Of a stretch of 6,599 nucleotides of DNA, positions 6,447-6,599 are shown piece after piece. Below the pieces are notes generated by a model. It saw only the letters and a list, made by a program, of their open reading frames with translations. It had not been told where the DNA came from and made no database searches. Made by a program: the position numbers and the translations under genes. The number at the start of each line of letters is the position of its first letter. The stretch's first letter is position 1. Origin of the DNA: Prevotellaceae bacterium (GTDB lineage: Bacteria; Bacteroidota; Bacteroidia; Bacteroidales; UBA932); assembly GCA_031279735.1 (NCBI GenBank), contig JAITHX010000081.1, forward strand, positions 1-6,599, read 5' to 3'.

Positions 6447-6450
6447 GTAA

Positions 6451-6596
6451 CGCAAAGGGCGCAAAGGCTTCGCAAAGGGCGCAAGGGCTTCGCGTCCTTT
6501 GCGAAGGGTGCGCGGTTACGGGTCTTGAGGGCTTGACCCGCAGCCTTCGGCGACCTTGCGCAAAGGCTTCGCAAAGGACGCGAAGCCTTTGCGCCC
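6451..6596. repeat. GC-rich CGCAAAGG-type direct and inverted repeat cluster
   Basis: A 20-base unit is repeated in tandem at 6451-6470 and 6471-6490 with one mismatch. The 30-base arm at 6477-6506 recurs inverted at 6567-6596 with one mismatch. A perfect 15-base stem with a 7-base loop lies at 6558-6594 (GCGCAAAGGCTTCGC on the left arm), and a shorter stem at 6488-6506 has a loop complementary to that one. A further hairpin CGGGTC/GACCCG lies between the arms. The cluster probably continues beyond the window. Confidence 0.82.
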
Positions 6597-6599
6597 TCT

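Larger units (their letters stand above)
6269..6450. repeat. Two 59-base direct repeats, each with a hairpin
   Basis: Copies lie at 6269-6327 and 6392-6450, offset by 123 bases and matching at 51 of 59 positions by hand count. Each contains a perfect 6-base stem CACCGC/GCGGTG with a three-base loop. The loop is GTT in the first (6304-6318) and AAC in the second (6427-6441), so the two hairpins are exact reverse complements while the flanks keep the same orientation. Each hairpin is followed on the plus strand by TTTTT. Confidence 0.88.
6128..6599. other. Repeat-filled region upstream of ftsQ, no convincing gene
   Basis: No credible coding region is present. Open frames on the minus strand at 6169-6429 and 6266-6574 translate the direct repeats into recurring K/H/T-rich motifs and match no family I know. 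In many Bacteroidota relatives murC lies directly before ftsQ; no part of it can be seen here. The first roughly 140 bases are unremarkable apart from a 6-base-stem hairpin at 6180-6194, and the rest is repeats. Confidence 0.7.

Noticed and set aside
6169..6574. Overlapping minus-strand frames upstream of ftsQ that might be a murC remnant
   Set aside because: The translations consist of the direct and inverted repeats and show no Mur ligase motif such as an ATP-binding GTxGKT.

Overview
The window carries a compact cell-division operon, entirely on the minus strand and read from right to left: ftsQ (5312-6076), a first ftsA (4004-5296), a second ftsA-type gene (2679-3986), ftsZ (1259-2644) and a small PAP2-family lipid phosphatase (694-1251). 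The gaps between genes are only 15, 17, 34 and 7 bases, so one transcript is very likely. The proteins form the membrane-to-ring core of the divisome. FtsQ is the periplasmic scaffold, the FtsA proteins are actin-like ATP-binding anchors, FtsZ is the tubulin-like ring GTPase, and the phosphatase may recycle the undecaprenyl carrier used for septal wall synthesis.

The organism looks like a member of Bacteroidota, probably Bacteroidales. The gene order ftsQ-ftsA-ftsZ and the FtsZ tail (an internal IPAYxRK-like peptide, then an extension ending NxxFLxxxVD) fit that group. Leaders before ftsA and ftsZ are A-rich rather than Shine-Dalgarno. A match to the Bacteroidota promoter (TTTG-like box, 21-base spacer, TAnnTTTG) lies just upstream of ftsQ.

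The most notable feature is the tandem pair of full-length ftsA paralogs. Both keep intact nucleotide-binding motifs and a C-terminal amphipathic helix, whereas most bacteria have a single ftsA. A lipid phosphatase as last gene of the operon, and the absence of murC directly upstream of ftsQ, are also unusual.

Both flanks are rich in repeats and have no convincing genes. The left flank (1-693) holds a possible nested stem structure at 16-119, a large imperfect palindrome at 144-309, a hairpin-bearing dispersed-repeat-like segment at about 330-400, and a four-unit 41-base tandem array at 556-719 that contains the stop codon of the phosphatase gene. The right flank (6128-6599) holds two 59-base direct repeats, each with a hairpin and T-run, whose hairpin loops are reverse complements of each other, followed by GC-rich 'CGCAAAGG'-type direct and inverted repeats.
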